Positions 44,901-53,834 of a stretch of 64,000 nucleotides of DNA are shown in pieces. The DNA is from Sediminibacillus massiliensis (GTDB lineage: Bacteria; Bacillota; Bacilli; Bacillales; Amphibacillaceae). A program made the translations under genes and the position numbers. Under the pieces are notes generated by a model. It was not told the origin of the DNA, ran no database searches, and saw nothing but the letters and a program-made list of their open reading frames with translations. How positions within the stretch are numbered: the first letter of the stretch is position 1; each line of letters starts with the position of its first letter. The stretch spans positions 3,943,104 through 4,007,103 of the forward strand of contig NZ_LT732535.1 of the NCBI RefSeq assembly GCF_900156915.1, read 5' to 3'.

Positions 44901-47900
44901 CATCCGCCGAGACATTCAATACACCTGACGGCAGGGTTGAAAAGCTGACATTTCCGTTTTGATCAGTAATCCCTGATATGATGGGAATATTGTTTTGTGA
45001 TCTGACGGTAACCGCAGCCCCTTCAATTGCTGTGCCATTGGAGGAATTGGTGACAGAAACGGTTAGAGTGACAGGGTTCGGTGTCAGCACACTTGTTAAT
45101 TCGGTTGTCTGGTTTGATTCTACAAAAGCTGTAACCGTCGAGGAACTGTAATTAGGCGCACTGACAGTAACAAAATACGTTCCAGGTGCCAAGAAAGGAA
45201 CCGTATAAGTGCCATCTGTGTTTGCCAGCAGGCTTATAACCAGAATATTCCCTTCACTATAAACTGTCACTTGTATTCGGGCGTCTGTAATCGGATTGCC
45301 GTTTGAATCGATTACAATACCCGTAATCCGGCCGGGATTCGGTGCCAGGGACAAGTCAGCCGTCATCGTAGTTCCACTCGTCACGATAGCCCCAGTCTGT
45401 TCTGTCCCGAAGTCCGCCTTCGATGCGGTAACGATATAGGATCCTGGTGCTAAACTGTCTATCGTATAATTACCGAACAAGGTGGTCGTTGTTACGGCAA
45501 CAGGAAGCTGGGAATTGCTGTCAATTATGGTTACTGTCACGCTTTCCAGCGGATCACCGGTATTCCTGTTTGTGATTTGTCCGTTAATAGCCCCAGGATT
45601 AGGAACTAAAGAGAAATTGATGCCTGTTAACTCCTGGCCTGCTTCTAAACTGATACCGGCAATAACCTGCCCATATCCCTGTGCGTTGGCTACGATGGTA
45701 AAGGAACCGCTCGGTAGGTTTCCGACTGTGTAATTTCCTCCGGCATCGGTGAAACCAATGGCAATCAGCGTGCCGTTCAAATCAAAGATTTCAACAGTGG
45801 CATTTACAACCGGATTTCCTTGATCGTCTCTGACAATGCCTGTCACAGAGGCAGGGTTTGCGACCATTGTCAATGATACAGTCGATGTTTGGTCAGCCTC
45901 TACAGTAACACCAGCTTGGGCTGTCGAGTAGTTCGGGCTAGAAGCTGACACAATGTAAATACCGGGAGCTAAATGGTTGAAAGAAAAACTTCCATCGTCA
46001 TTAGCTGTAGCAGAATCGACAAGCAGTCCATTGGCATCACGAAGCTGAATCGTTGTGTTTGGCACGATCGGTGTCACACTTCCCGCGATAGCACCGGGAT
46101 TGGGCACAAGCGCGATTTCCACTGGTGTCGTTTGCCCTGCCAGGACAAGAGCTCCTATTACCCCATTTTGGAAATTCGGCGCAAACACATTCAGCGTATA
46201 TTGACCTGGTGCCAGCCCGACGACGGTAAACATCCCGTTACTATCAGTCAGTGCAGTTGTAATAAGTGCGCCGATATTGTTCGTCACATTGACCAGGGCT
46301 CCTGCTATGGGGTTTCCTCCTTGATCAGTAACAAATCCTGAGATTTGTCCGGGGGTCGGCTCTAATGCCACATTTCCAGTTGTTGTATCGTTAGAATTAA
46401 CCTGGAAGGATGCAATATTTGTTTGAAAATTTGCAGCAGATACAATTACCGTATAAATGCTAGGGGCTAATTGATTGACTTCATATTGGCCATTGTTGTC
46501 TGTAAGAATAACAGCCATCACAGCTCCGCTTGTATCGAGAATCCGAACCTGGACATTGGCGCCAGTAATCGGATCGCCTGTTTGTGCATTGGTGACCTGA
46601 CCGGCGAGGGAGCCCGGATCTGGTTCCAATGTGAAGGAAACCGTAGAAGTACTATCGGATATTATAGTCGTACCTTTGGTGGTCGTTTGCAGGTTTGGTG
46701 CTGTGACTACAACCGTATAGTTCCCGGGGGCAAGACCCTCGACAGTATAGCTTCCATCTGTGGTCGTTACTGTAGTGGCGATGATAATGCCGGTTCCGGT
46801 ACTTAACCGGACGGTGACAGCCGCGCCTGCGACCGGATTGTCATCCGTGTCGGATACAACCCCTGTCAATGTACCCGGGTTTTCATTCAAACTTGCATTG
46901 ACGGTGGTAGTTTCCCCATTGGTAATGACAGCAGCGGCAGTGTGCGTTGAATGACCGGCAGCGCTTATTACCGCGGTGTAAGTTCCCGGCGCCAGACCGG
47001 TAATCAGATAATCTCCGTTGTTATCGGTTAAAGCTGTTATAACAAGAATGTTGTTTTGATAAACGGATACCTGGGCCCCGCTGATTGGATCTCCTCCACT
47101 GCTTTGGACATTTCCAGTCAAGGCACCGGCAAGTCGGGACAAATTCGCATTGACCACCGTGGTACTGTTGGATGCAACAATTGCACCGAGGGTTTGATTG
47201 GAGTAACCATTAGCTGTGAAAACCAGGGAGTAGGAACCAGGATAAAGTTGTTCGACAGTATATTCACCACTTGCGTCGGTAGTGGCTGTGGCGACAACAA
47301 TATTTTGGGCATTTATTACCTGTATGACTGCATCAGAAATCGGACTTTGGTTGTCATCATCGCTCACCGTACCTGTAATCGAACCTTGTTGTTGCTGCAA
47401 GAATATATTGGTCGTTGTACTAGACCCTGTAATGACAGTGGAGGAAACGAGTGAAGCTGCATAATTCACTGCGGAAGCCCTGACAAGATAGCTTCCTGCA
47501 GAAAGATTATTGAAAGTGTATTCTCCGCCGGCATTTGAAGTAGTTGAAGTGAGGAAGACGCCGGCCGGGGTCAATAATTCCACCGTAGCATTAGATATGA
47601 CGGCATTTGTCATGGCGTCTCTTATTTCACCTGTGATTGCTCCGGGGCTCCCTTGCAAGACAAAATTTTCGACAGTGGCTTGGTTGGGTTCTACTCGAAC
47701 AGATCTTACTTGAGATTGAAAACCTGCAGCTATCACCCCGACTTGATAAAAACCGGGTGTCACACTGGCAAACGTATAATTTCCTGCCGCATTAGTCGTA
47801 GTACTTGCAAGTATAACTCCTTCCTGGCTGGTCAGGTTAACTGTTGCATTACTGATTGGCCCTCCGTTCGAAACGTTACCTGAAATCGATCCAGGCAGAG

Positions 47901-49203
47901 GGGCTAGAGAAATATTGGCAGTGGTTGAGGTACCGCTCGTAGCAGTCACGCTTGCAGTGTTGGTGGCATAGTTGGTTCGGGATGCTTCTACTGTATAATT
48001 TCCAGGACTCACATTCGCAAAGGTATAAAGCCCATTTGCATTAGTCATGGTAGAAGAGATGACAGTCATTCCTTGCAGAAGCCGAACTGTGGTATTAGCC
48101 AACACTAAGCCTGATGACTGGTCGAATATGGTCCCGTTTATCGAAGCGGCAGATTGAACAGATATAGTGATGGCTGCTGAATTGGATGTTATCGCCGTCC
48201 CTGTGAAACTATCAAAGCCAGTTCCCTGAATACTATCTAATGTTCTTGTTCCATTATTGGTAAACAGCCCGTTTATGGTAAATGTCAAAGTTGCACTTCC
48301 TCCACTTGGAAGGTTGCCGACATTCCATGACAAGGTCCTCGAGCTGCTGTTGTATGCAGTCAGCCCTTGGGTAACACTATTTACCGTAAAAGAAGTAATG
48401 ATGTCAAGGGAAAGTACGTCTTCTAAAAAGACAGTATTAGCCTGGGACAACCCAGGGTTTGTGATTGTGATTCTTCCAGCCCATATCGCCTGCTGACCTG
48501 TCAAGACGCTTGAAGGGCCAGAAGTCAAAGCTTTCGTAACGGATAATTCCGCTCGCACATCGACCTCCTCAGGAGAGACGGGATTGCTCAGCGAGTTTGA
48601 AAATGAAAACCCTTCATTTGTCCTCAAAGAATCCTTGTTATAGTTATTTGCATTTGCAGAGGTAAAGAAAACAGCCTGCAATTGGGAAGTAGCATTGATT
48701 CCTAAAAAGGAGAAAAAAGTACTGGCAGGCAAGAACCAGTCCAGGAAGAAATCGGGATCTCCTCCAAAATTGGAATTAGCTGGCGTGACCCTGGCAAAAT
48801 CAAAATTAGTGATAGACTGGACGAAGTTCGGGTTCCCGCCACCGGTGCCTTCGGCTGGATCATTCCAGGAATTGACTTGTTTATTTGTGTTGCGAATTAA
48901 ACTGATACGGTTATTCAGTCCATCGACATTGAATAACCAATCATAAGTGCCCGGTACTCCTTGTGTATTAAGCAGCACACCCCAACTGAAATTACGAAAT
49001 CCGGTAAGTTGAGGATTTCGGGGATCTCCGTTCAATCTCAACCGAAAATACACATTTATCCCATCATAAGCGAAGAAGGCGGCTGGAAATGAGGAGTTTC
49101 CAACGATATCCGTTGAGACCGGGCTTTCATCTCCAGTCAGGTCAAACAGTGGTGAACCGCCGATAAGGATTGGTGTATATTGCGCGTTATCTGGAAAGGC
49201 CAT
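41968..49203 (-). CDS. Giant surface-type protein with 23 carboxypeptidase-regulatory-like repeats and a C-terminal HYR domain
   Basis: 2411 residues from the ATG at 49203 (MAFPDNAQYTPILIGG), chosen because GGAGG lies eight to ten bases upstream; the ATG two codons earlier overlaps the ribosome-binding site. Residues 1-210 are a unique N-terminal domain. About 215-350 resemble a DUF11-type repeat (ELSVTKALTSGPSSVLTGQQAIWAGRITITNPG). Then come 23 repeats of about 85 residues, each starting NPGxIxGxVTDxxTGxPIxxAxVxV and containing TDxxGxYxIxxLxPGxYxVxxxAxxY, the carboxypeptidase-regulatory-like beta-sandwich. The C-terminal 85 residues are an HYR-like domain with six or so Cys (LTCPRNVTVFNDPGS, CSATDAAGNTVSC). 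No signal peptide, anchor or LPxTG is seen, so ordinary secretion is unlikely. A mother-cell-made spore-surface fibre would fit. This is inference. Confidence 0.85.
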   Translation of the reverse strand: MAFPDNAQYTPILIGGSPLFDLTGDESPVSTDIVGNSSFPAAFFAYDGINVYFRLRLNGDPRNPQLTGFRNFSWGVLLNTQGVPGTYDWLFNVDGLNNRISLIRNTNKQVNSWNDPAEGTGGGNPNFVQSITNFDFARVTPANSNFGGDPDFFLDWFLPASTFFSFLGINATSQLQAVFFTSANANNYNKDSLRTNEGFSFSNSLSNPVSPEEVDVRAELSVTKALTSGPSSVLTGQQAIWAGRITITNPGLSQANTVFLEDVLSLDIITSFTVNSVTQGLTAYNSSSRTLSWNVGNLPSGGSATLTFTINGLFTNNGTRTLDSIQGTGFDSFTGTAITSNSAAITISVQSAASINGTIFDQSSGLVLANTTVRLLQGMTVISSTMTNANGLYTFANVSPGNYTVEASRTNYATNTASVTATSGTSTTANISLAPLPGSISGNVSNGGPISNATVNLTSQEGVILASTTTNAAGNYTFASVTPGFYQVGVIAAGFQSQVRSVRVEPNQATVENFVLQGSPGAITGEIRDAMTNAVISNATVELLTPAGVFLTSTTSNAGGEYTFNNLSAGSYLVRASAVNYAASLVSSTVITGSSTTTNIFLQQQQGSITGTVSDDDNQSPISDAVIQVINAQNIVVATATTDASGEYTVEQLYPGSYSLVFTANGYSNQTLGAIVASNSTTVVNANLSRLAGALTGNVQSSGGDPISGAQVSVYQNNILVITALTDNNGDYLITGLAPGTYTAVISAAGHSTHTAAAVITNGETTTVNASLNENPGTLTGVVSDTDDNPVAGAAVTVRLSTGTGIIIATTVTTTDGSYTVEGLAPGNYTVVVTAPNLQTTTKGTTIISDSTSTVSFTLEPDPGSLAGQVTNAQTGDPITGANVQVRILDTSGAVMAVILTDNNGQYEVNQLAPSIYTVIVSAANFQTNIASFQVNSNDTTTGNVALEPTPGQISGFVTDQGGNPIAGALVNVTNNIGALITTALTDSNGMFTVVGLAPGQYTLNVFAPNFQNGVIGALVLAGQTTPVEIALVPNPGAIAGSVTPIVPNTTIQLRDANGLLVDSATANDDGSFSFNHLAPGIYIVSASSPNYSTAQAGVTVEADQTSTVSLTMVANPASVTGIVRDDQGNPVVNATVEIFDLNGTLIAIGFTDAGGNYTVGNLPSGSFTIVANAQGYGQVIAGISLEAGQELTGINFSLVPNPGAINGQITNRNTGDPLESVTVTIIDSNSQLPVAVTTTTLFGNYTIDSLAPGSYIVTASKADFGTEQTGAIVTSGTTMTADLSLAPNPGRITGIVIDSNGNPITDARIQVTVYSEGNILVISLLANTDGTYTVPFLAPGTYFVTVSAPNYSSSTVTAFVESNQTTELTSVLTPNPVTLTVSVTNSSNGTAIEGAAVTVRSQNNIPIISGITDQNGNVSFSTLPSGVLNVSADAVDFGTETATIISSPGDILSIQLALTPNPGNIQGFITNIENGNPIANAAIQLYNIANVLVQTAVSDEFGAYTFAGVTPGVYTVVANSSGFGPETAGAIVEANQISTVSFALFPNPGIVQGFVRDPQNNAPIPGATVVVREFSGTGPIVFTILTDQNGFFQTTTLAPRTYVLIASAEDYGAGSVSVNVASDTVTDTEIYLLRDPGVLQGTVRDTDTSTPLPGTLVRVINNQGIVVGSVQTDVNGFYLIDRLEEGVYSVTAINTDYQTAIRTAEIAANETTNLDFALQGNPAVLSGTVTDSETGIPLTGVVIEVRLSGTDTLVRRTLTDENGNYLIEGLPQGTFDVTAQLRDYAISVNTTFLSPNEMEVLNITLSPFPAAIQGTVTSSETGSPISGALVSVVFANTDIVVESIVTGFDGTYTIGNLPTGNFDIVFSASGFGNVVVPVILSPNETETVNASLPPNPAGINGRVTDGETGAAIEGALIRVFDLFGTFITSSLTDANGDYIISNLASGTYSVIATADGYGNQIGVITLDSGEVETLDFELFQQSASLSGTVRDAANGMPLQSVLVQVFRIGTEIPVASVFTNESGEYVITGLEPREYRVLFSKENYASEVFRIFLEDGESRILDVDLQRNPALIRGQVTDAVTGEPVVRANVTVVITNSGIIVASAETDQNGNYLLPNLPPGSYDVIFSREGYVTQTTSVSLAPNESVVLNVRLEPNPGTVSGNVSAADSLAPIENALIQVFTEDGTFLAETLTDLNGNYTVTGLPAGNLVVIARAIGYQAEFRNVYLDRGENVTVDFLLLPNPATVSGFVTDLCTGEALVQVLVQIFPEEEDFPIRSTLTDVDGFYILTGLPSGDFRVRFSLSGYPVEEYEIELEDGEDASLNAMLGELRLTCPRNVTVFNDPGSNGAIVHFPPPVVFGCDDITAECSPASGSFFPTGRTRVSCSATDAAGNTVSCSFNVRVIVDPCRFFS

Positions 49204-49301
49204 TGACATCCTCCTCCGTATAAAAAGTATTCTTATTAGTTTATTAAGGAGGGTGAGAGGACGGCTGTACAATAACCTAGTTTTACTGGATGTTTATAGA
49301 A

Positions 49302-49345
49302 AAAAGAAGCTGTCGAATTCAGTTGCAACTCGACAGCCTTTTAGA
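49302..49345 (-). terminator. Terminator of the alpha/beta hydrolase gene
   Basis: GGCTGTCGA / TCGACAGC stem; on the minus strand it ends CTTCTTTTTT. It lies downstream of 49467-50300 and upstream of the giant gene, separating the two. Confidence 0.82.
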
Positions 49346-49466
49346 GCAGAGGCTTCCTTACGATAGTTTGCCAGCTTTCCGTATCCAAGTTCCGTCAACC
49401 AACTAAATAACTATTTAATTGTTGGTATGCGGCTATGTCTCCACATTTGCATGATAAATCGCATTA

Positions 49467-50300
49467 TCACGTAGTCTCAAAAAACGAATCTGCAATAGAA
49501 ATGGTTTCCGATGTTTGTTCCACCACCGTCCAATGGCCGCAATTTTTTATTGTGTGCAATTCAGCATGCGGGATATATTTGATTAACAAATCATCCACTT
49601 TATTTGGCGGCATAATGTCATGGCTTCCTTGAACTACTTTTACAGGGATTTCTGCCAACTTATGAACTTGACTGGTGATATCATAGTTGTCTTTGATGTC
49701 CTGGCCGATAATTTGGTTGACCGTATGATTCATCCTTGTATTCTTTTTCTTATGAAGGGTAGTCTTAGAATAAACGTAATAAGGATCGAGAATTTTTAAT
49801 AGTTCCTCACCCGAAGCACGCCCTTTTTGAATCTTTCTGCTTACTTTGAAAAGCTCGAACTTGTCCTTAATGGACATTCTTTTCATTAGTTGTTTTTCAA
49901 ATGTCCGATAACCTTCAGCCGACACCCCGATGGCAGCAGTCAGAAATAGTTTATGAACCTTCTCGGGATAAGTAGTGGCATAAAGCAATGCCAGAATGCT
50001 TCCCCAAGACTCGCCGAACAAGTTCATCTTTTCCAGTTTCAGTTCAGATCTTAATGATTCCAGCGTATTTACTTCATCTTCCATCGAGTAATCGTTATCC
50101 GTTCTTGGTTCTGACTTTCCGCAGCCTCTCTGATCGTATAGAATCAATTTGTATTTCTTGGACAGTGGCAGGACATATGGAAGAAAAAAGCCGTGCTCAC
50201 TTCCCGGGCCGCCATGAAGAAACACAATCGCTTCTCCGTCGCCCACCATCTCTACATATACTTTTTGGCCATCTATTTCGATAGATTTCCCCACCATCAT
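49467..50300 (-). CDS. Alpha/beta hydrolase, proline iminopeptidase-like
   Basis: 277 residues. HGGPGSEHGFFLP forms the oxyanion region seen in proline iminopeptidases. The nucleophile elbow is GESWGS, the acid is probably the Asp in QGSHDIMPP, and the His is in NCGHWTVVEQ, so the catalytic triad is complete. LILYDQRGCGKSEPR is also typical of this subgroup. The substrate cannot be settled from sequence; small peptides or esters are possible. AGGAAGGT lies upstream of the ATGATG start on the minus strand. It is a single-gene unit. Confidence 0.88.
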   Translation of the reverse strand: MMVGKSIEIDGQKVYVEMVGDGEAIVFLHGGPGSEHGFFLPYVLPLSKKYKLILYDQRGCGKSEPRTDNDYSMEDEVNTLESLRSELKLEKMNLFGESWGSILALLYATTYPEKVHKLFLTAAIGVSAEGYRTFEKQLMKRMSIKDKFELFKVSRKIQKGRASGEELLKILDPYYVYSKTTLHKKKNTRMNHTVNQIIGQDIKDNYDITSQVHKLAEIPVKVVQGSHDIMPPNKVDDLLIKYIPHAELHTIKNCGHWTVVEQTSETISIADSFFETT

Positions 50301-50392
50301 ACCTTCCTTGAAAGAGCTATTATTTGATTAAATACTATCATAATATTCAATAAAATACGCTCCATAAACAAGTACTGTTGCAAGTTTTGCAC

Positions 50393-50427
50393 AAAAAAGA
50401 GGACCACCGCAATGTACGGCAATCCTC
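50393..50427 (-). terminator. Terminator of the SNF2 gene
   Basis: GAGGATTGCCG / GCGGTGGTCCTC stem with wobble pairs, TACATT loop, T6 on the minus strand. Confidence 0.7.
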
Positions 50428-50432
50428 ACAGG

Positions 50433-53400
50433 TCATACTTTCATTTCCAGAAGTTCCCGGATTTCCTGTTCCGACAGTTTGGACAGCATCGTTTCTCCAG
50501 GCTGGATGATTTGATCGACGAGCTCGCGTTTCTTTTGCTGCAGCTCGAAAATCTTCTCTTCGATCGTACCTTCCGTGATCAGCCGAACGACCTGGACAAC
50601 GTTCTTCTGCCCGATCCGGTGGGCACGGCCTGCCGCTTGTTCTTCTATCGCAGGATTCCACCACAGGTCGTATAAAATGACCGTGTCGGCTCCGGTAAGG
50701 TTAAGACCGGTTCCACCGGCTTTTAGGGAAATCAAGAATATGCCTTTTTCTCCATTATTGAACCGCTCGGACATTTCCATCCGTTCAAGAGAAGGCGTCG
50801 AGCCGTCCAGGTAAAAGGTATCAAAGCCTTCCTCTTGAAGTTTGTTGTTCAAAATGCCAAGCATACTGGAAAACTGGGAAAAGATAAGCGCTCTTTTTCC
50901 GTTTGCTTTTAACTCATCGGCGAGCTGCAGCAGCTGTTCGAGTTTTCCGGATTTGCCCCTGTAATTTTCGAGGAACAAAGCTGGATGGCAGCAGATTTGC
51001 CGGAGTCTCGTCAATCCTGCCAATATTTCCAATTTACCCCGGTCGAATCCTTTTTCTTCAATCGTTTCTGCGACTTGTTGCTGCATTTTTCCAAGATAAG
51101 CCAAATAAACTTCTTTTTGTTCCTTGGTCAAATCGGAGTATTGCACGGACTCTATTTTATCCGGAAGCTCGTCAAGGACGTCTTTTTTGATCCTTCTCAA
51201 AATAAACGGTCTGGTAATCTTGGCGATATAGTCATGCTTAAGGGTTAAAAACGACTTTTTGTTGTGGAACAATCCCGGTGAAATCGTATAGAAAATCGCC
51301 CACAATTCTTCGAGCGAATTCTCGATCGGGGTTCCGCTGAGGGCGAACCGTTTCTTGGATGGCACTGCCCGCGCTGCTTTTGCCGTTAGGGTAAGATGGT
51401 TCTTGATTGCTTGTGCTTCATCAAGAATCATGTTTTCGAACGAACATGTTTGATACTCCTCGGCATCCTTCCTCAAAAGTGGATAAGAGGTTATCAGTAC
51501 ATCGGCATCACTGTTTGTTTGGATTTGCTGCTTTCGCTGTTGTTTATTACCGGCTATAACCGCCACTCCAAGGGAAGGAGCAAACTTTTCGAATTCCTTT
51601 TTCCAGTTGTATAAAAGGGAAGCAGGAGCCACGACAAGGTTCTGCCCATTCGGGTTGTTTTCCTTTTCAGACAGAAGGTACGCGATTGTCTGGATCGTTT
51701 TACCAAGTCCCATGTCATCAGCCAATATTCCGCCTAAATAATAATGTCCCAAAGTTTTGAACCATTGGTATCCGACTAGTTGATAGTCGCGGAGTTCGGC
51801 ATTCAATCCTTCCGGCAGCGGAAAATCCAAATTGCCTGGATTCTTCAGTTGATCGAGCAAATGCTGGAACGACTCACTGAAGGTGTTGTCATTCACTTGG
51901 AGGGCATCTTCAACTTGCAAGCTGCGCGCCATCGGTACATGAAGATTTCCATCCGCGACCTCAGATTTCTGGAGATGAAGCTTTTCGCTGAGTTGGCGGA
52001 AAGATTCAAATTCCTCGCCCTCCAGGGATACAAGGGCACCCTCCGGTATTCGGAAATACTTTTTCTTCTCGATCAACGCCTGCAGCAATTGGTCTATATC
52101 ACGAGGAGAGATGCCGGCAATATCGAAAGTGATATCCAGCATTCCGCTCGCTTCGTTGACCTGAATAGCGCTGGTCAGCGACGTCTGCTTTTCGGAAATC
52201 ATTGCTTTGACCCGGCCGGATACATATAATTCAGCCACTTTTTCCAGTTCTGGAAGTGTTTCGTGCAGAAACCGGTAAATCGCCTCATTTTTGAACAATT
52301 GATACATCTGGTTCAGAAAGACGAATTCCGCTTTTTCCACCATGCCGATCAATTTGAGCTCTTTATGTGCTTCCCGTTTGACGACTCTTGTCGCAAGCCC
52401 GTCTTTTTGATAAGGGTAAAACACATCATTTCCATAGTGGAACTCCAATTTTAATTGGAGGGAGTCATTGACTTCATCTAAATATATCTTCGGCTTCAAA
52501 GGAGTAATCGTGACATGATCCCGGGTTGATTTAGAATAATTCACTTTCCCGAGTTTTTCCAAATTCGGGACGACATGGGTGATAAAAGATTCCATTTCCT
52601 TTTTCCTGATCTGCTGTTTTTGTTCCGTCCGGTAAGGGAGCAGGGGATAGATCTGGTTCATCACTGCTTGTTGGCCGGAGTTTAAGAAATAAAACGTATC
52701 TTCCGCAAACAAGTATCCGTAGCTGTCAAAGTAACTGTACTTGCCTAATTCAGATAAATTTATTTGAAATGTTTCCGAGTCTGATTCCTGCGTCTCTAAA
52801 TCAAATGACAAGTCCGGACCTTCCGTTTCCACATGAAAAGGCTGTGGTTTGTCATTCTTTATGTGATGGTAACTTTCCAGCTCCGATAATTTAGGCAAAA
52901 TCTGATCAGCCGTTTTCGGCGGCAGCATGATCGTCCGTTTGTCCAACGAAGGATTGCCAAAAGAAGTTTCATACAAAAACTCGTTTTGATGGGCATCGAT
53001 CAATATATCGATCACTTCTTTATCTTCGGGAGTGAAGATATGGCTTCCCGGCTGCAATGTGAAGGACGGGGTCACTTCATAGGCTTTTTCCTGCCTGATA
53101 TAGGATAAAAGCTCCCTGATGTTTTTGATTACGTATGTTCTTTTGGATGTTGCCGGTCCCAATTTCACTTCTATTTCGAGAAAGAACTTGGAGTTATAGG
53201 TATTGACTCCACCTTTCAAGAAATATTCCATACGGATCAGCTGCTTTTGGCTTGCTTCCTCCCGCGAAAAAGCTTTGATCATCCTTGAAGACAGGTCAAA
53301 GTTATGGTTGGTTAATGGTTCTCTGGATTCGGTTTCGCTCCCGATTTTGTTCCACGACTCCTGGCTGACGGCCAGCAGCACTGCAGCAATGTGCTTGCAC

Positions 53401-53639
53401 GTATAGTGGGTGGCATAAGCCGGGCAGTCGCAGCTTCCTTCTAGATCGTCGTTATCAAAGAAGAACAGTCTGACACTGTATGTCTCTGTCCCGCGTACTG
53501 TTCCGCGCCAGGTATTTATAGACGGATTGTAGGTTAGGCCATGGACCCGTCCTTTTTTGTAATAGTCGTAGCCTCTTTTATAGAACCGTTCACCGGTGAT
53601 TCTCACGATATCCTGCTTGTCTAGAAAAAATGTTCGCAA
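50433..53639 (-). CDS. SNF2-family DNA translocase with SWIM zinc finger
   Basis: 1068 residues. N-terminal SWIM zinc finger: CDCPAYATHYTCKH (about 79-92). A middle region of about 450 residues has no motif I know. The C-terminal half is a SNF2 ATPase: DDMGLGKT (Walker A, motif I), LDEAQAIKN (DEAD-like motif II), LSGTPIENSLEELW (III), and GGTGLNLTGADTVILYDLWWNPAIEEQAAGRAHRIGQ (V-VI). Such proteins translocate on double-stranded DNA; Bacillus homologues are linked to DNA repair or transcription-associated processes, but the role is not established. It is a single gene with its own terminator. The length is normal for bacterial SWIM-SNF2 proteins. Confidence 0.92.
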   Translation of the reverse strand: MRTFFLDKQDIVRITGERFYKRGYDYYKKGRVHGLTYNPSINTWRGTVRGTETYSVRLFFFDNDDLEGSCDCPAYATHYTCKHIAAVLLAVSQESWNKIGSETESREPLTNHNFDLSSRMIKAFSREEASQKQLIRMEYFLKGGVNTYNSKFFLEIEVKLGPATSKRTYVIKNIRELLSYIRQEKAYEVTPSFTLQPGSHIFTPEDKEVIDILIDAHQNEFLYETSFGNPSLDKRTIMLPPKTADQILPKLSELESYHHIKNDKPQPFHVETEGPDLSFDLETQESDSETFQINLSELGKYSYFDSYGYLFAEDTFYFLNSGQQAVMNQIYPLLPYRTEQKQQIRKKEMESFITHVVPNLEKLGKVNYSKSTRDHVTITPLKPKIYLDEVNDSLQLKLEFHYGNDVFYPYQKDGLATRVVKREAHKELKLIGMVEKAEFVFLNQMYQLFKNEAIYRFLHETLPELEKVAELYVSGRVKAMISEKQTSLTSAIQVNEASGMLDITFDIAGISPRDIDQLLQALIEKKKYFRIPEGALVSLEGEEFESFRQLSEKLHLQKSEVADGNLHVPMARSLQVEDALQVNDNTFSESFQHLLDQLKNPGNLDFPLPEGLNAELRDYQLVGYQWFKTLGHYYLGGILADDMGLGKTIQTIAYLLSEKENNPNGQNLVVAPASLLYNWKKEFEKFAPSLGVAVIAGNKQQRKQQIQTNSDADVLITSYPLLRKDAEEYQTCSFENMILDEAQAIKNHLTLTAKAARAVPSKKRFALSGTPIENSLEELWAIFYTISPGLFHNKKSFLTLKHDYIAKITRPFILRRIKKDVLDELPDKIESVQYSDLTKEQKEVYLAYLGKMQQQVAETIEEKGFDRGKLEILAGLTRLRQICCHPALFLENYRGKSGKLEQLLQLADELKANGKRALIFSQFSSMLGILNNKLQEEGFDTFYLDGSTPSLERMEMSERFNNGEKGIFLISLKAGGTGLNLTGADTVILYDLWWNPAIEEQAAGRAHRIGQKNVVQVVRLITEGTIEEKIFELQQKKRELVDQIIQPGETMLSKLSEQEIRELLEMKV

Positions 53640-53802
53640 ATCGATCTCATCCCCTGTTGAAAATCTTAGTCATCCCTCTATTATACCAGATAGCGGCTGG
53701 ATGATGAGGAAGTTTTTTGGATGTTTGGAGCTATAAGTGACGTTCTCTCCATCCTTTTCGGATTGAGTGCTAAACCGGCGCTGCGGAAGGGGCATATAAA
53801 CA

Positions 53803-53833
53803 AAAGCATCGGGTCGTTTGGACCCGATGCTTT
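53803..53833 (-). terminator. Terminator of the sugar-kinase gene
   Basis: AAAGCATCGGGTC / GACCCGATGCTTT perfect stem with T-rich end on the minus strand. Confidence 0.85.
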
Positions 53834-53834
53834 G

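Noticed and set aside
41968..48200. Regularly spaced repeats that could suggest a CRISPR array
   Set aside because: The period is about 255 bases, in frame with a single coding sequence, and reflects protein domains; no short identical direct repeats with unique spacers exist.
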